Positions 53,793 to 54,039 of a stretch of 54,039 nucleotides of DNA are shown piece by piece; position 1 is the stretch's first letter; each line of letters opens with the position of its first letter. The stretch is from assembly GCF_007097485.1 (NCBI RefSeq), contig NZ_VKDE01000032.1, forward strand, positions 1 through 54,039. The letters are read 5' to 3'. Made by a program: the position numbers and the translations under genes. The notes under the pieces are model-generated. The model ran no database searches. It was not told the DNA's origin and saw only the letters and a program-made list of their open reading frames with translations. Source of the stretch: Carboxylicivirga sp. M1479 (GTDB taxonomy: Bacteria; Bacteroidota; Bacteroidia; Bacteroidales; Marinilabiliaceae).

Positions 53793-54039
53793 ATGAAACG
53801 AGTCATGAGAATAGCTTCTCGCCCAGAAGCATGATTAATTTTGGTGAGTTCCATCCCGATAAATCGGGACAAGTAGTGGCAATAAAAAACAAAATATATA
53901 CATATGAAACATCCATGGCAAGTAAATTTGACACACAGGGGGATGATTATTGGTGGGAATTCGGAACTTAGTGAATAAAAGAAGGCATGGCTAGGACAAG
54001 TAACAACATAGAGTTTGAGCAGGTCATTGAACGAGGCTG
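53793..54039 (+). mobile_element. 5' end of an IS110-like insertion sequence (right copy)
   Basis: Unit A (53793-53854), a linker holding a CCCGAT/ATCGGG hairpin (53855-53868), unit B* (53904 to about 53968), then the spacer TTAGTGAATAAAAGAAGGC and the recombinase start at 53987. It is the inverted counterpart of 1-217. Only one A-B* pair is present here, while the left copy has an added A'-B module. The element runs off the right edge. Confidence 0.65.
53987..54039 (+). CDS. IS110-like transposase/recombinase, N-terminus only (cut by window edge)
   Basis: Seventeen codons plus two bases: MARTSNNIEFEQVIERG, with the next codon beginning TG. It differs from the left copy at positions 3 and 5 (R and S instead of T and N), so the two are separate copies, not one sequence counted twice. 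AAGAAGG precedes the ATG. The family call rests on the short N-terminus and on the long structured leader. Confidence 0.5.
   Translation, partial: MARTSNNIEFEQVIERG

Overview
The window looks like chromosomal DNA of a free-living, probably marine member of the Bacteroidota, most like the Marinilabiliales/Bacteroidales side. Reasons seen directly: a short RpoD-type sigma factor of 288 residues, a Rho factor with a long charged insert, several promoters of the Bacteroidota form TTG-N18..20-TAnnTTTG, a SusC/SusD pair, type IX (T9SS) C-terminal sorting domains, and low-GC genes with little Shine-Dalgarno signal. No tRNA, rRNA or CRISPR array was recognised.

Layout. (1) 1-430 and 53793-54039: the two ends carry the 5' parts of two copies of one insertion sequence in inverted orientation. 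Each has a cut-off recombinase start (IS110-like by its first residues) preceded by paired stem-loop modules, here called A and B. A third, recombinase-free A-B module (39920-40110) lies inside the polysaccharide locus. The ends of the window are therefore repeat copies, as at contig breaks. (2) 0.7-5.9 kb: rho, rpoD, rpe and a methyltransferase, with a repeat-rich gap at 4.4-5.2 kb. (3) 6.1-9.7 kb: a T9SS cell-surface protein and a small companion ORF. (4) 9.7-14.7 kb: a QueF-like protein without the catalytic Cys, an RlmD-type rRNA methyltransferase, a Trp/Tyr/His-rich secreted protein, a DUF4136 lipoprotein and a DUF6629 membrane protein. (5) 14.7-19.1 kb: carboxynorspermidine decarboxylase and carboxynorspermidine dehydrogenase on either side of asparagine synthase; the two flanking enzymes form the alternative spermidine route. 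(6) 19.4-30.6 kb: a secreted nuclease/phosphatase, the yicC-gmk-nadD operon, a three-domain fasciclin lipoprotein, a MerR/B12 regulator with CarH-type photoreceptor motifs, a MITE-like element, a MATE exporter, tryptophanase with a possible leader peptide, and a DUF3078 protein. (7) 31.1-53.2 kb: a polysaccharide utilisation locus (PUL).

The PUL starts with a membrane-spanning propeller/Y_Y_Y/LuxR regulator. It continues with SusC, SusD, two paralogous PKD surface glycan-binding lipoproteins, a secreted GH5 with carbohydrate-binding modules, an FN3-like lipoprotein, a GH3 lipoprotein, a T9SS binding protein and a large GH3 with a discoidin-type module. GH5 plus two GH3 enzymes fits a beta-glucan substrate, possibly a laminarin-like beta-1,3-glucan; the exact substrate is an inference.

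The least explained structure is the A/B stem-loop module. It is found upstream of an IS recombinase (twice in tandem at the left end) and as a solo copy whose downstream boundary coincides with the ATGAAA start of a PUL lipoprotein. It is a candidate guide-type (bridge-RNA-like) noncoding RNA, or a MITE derived from one.
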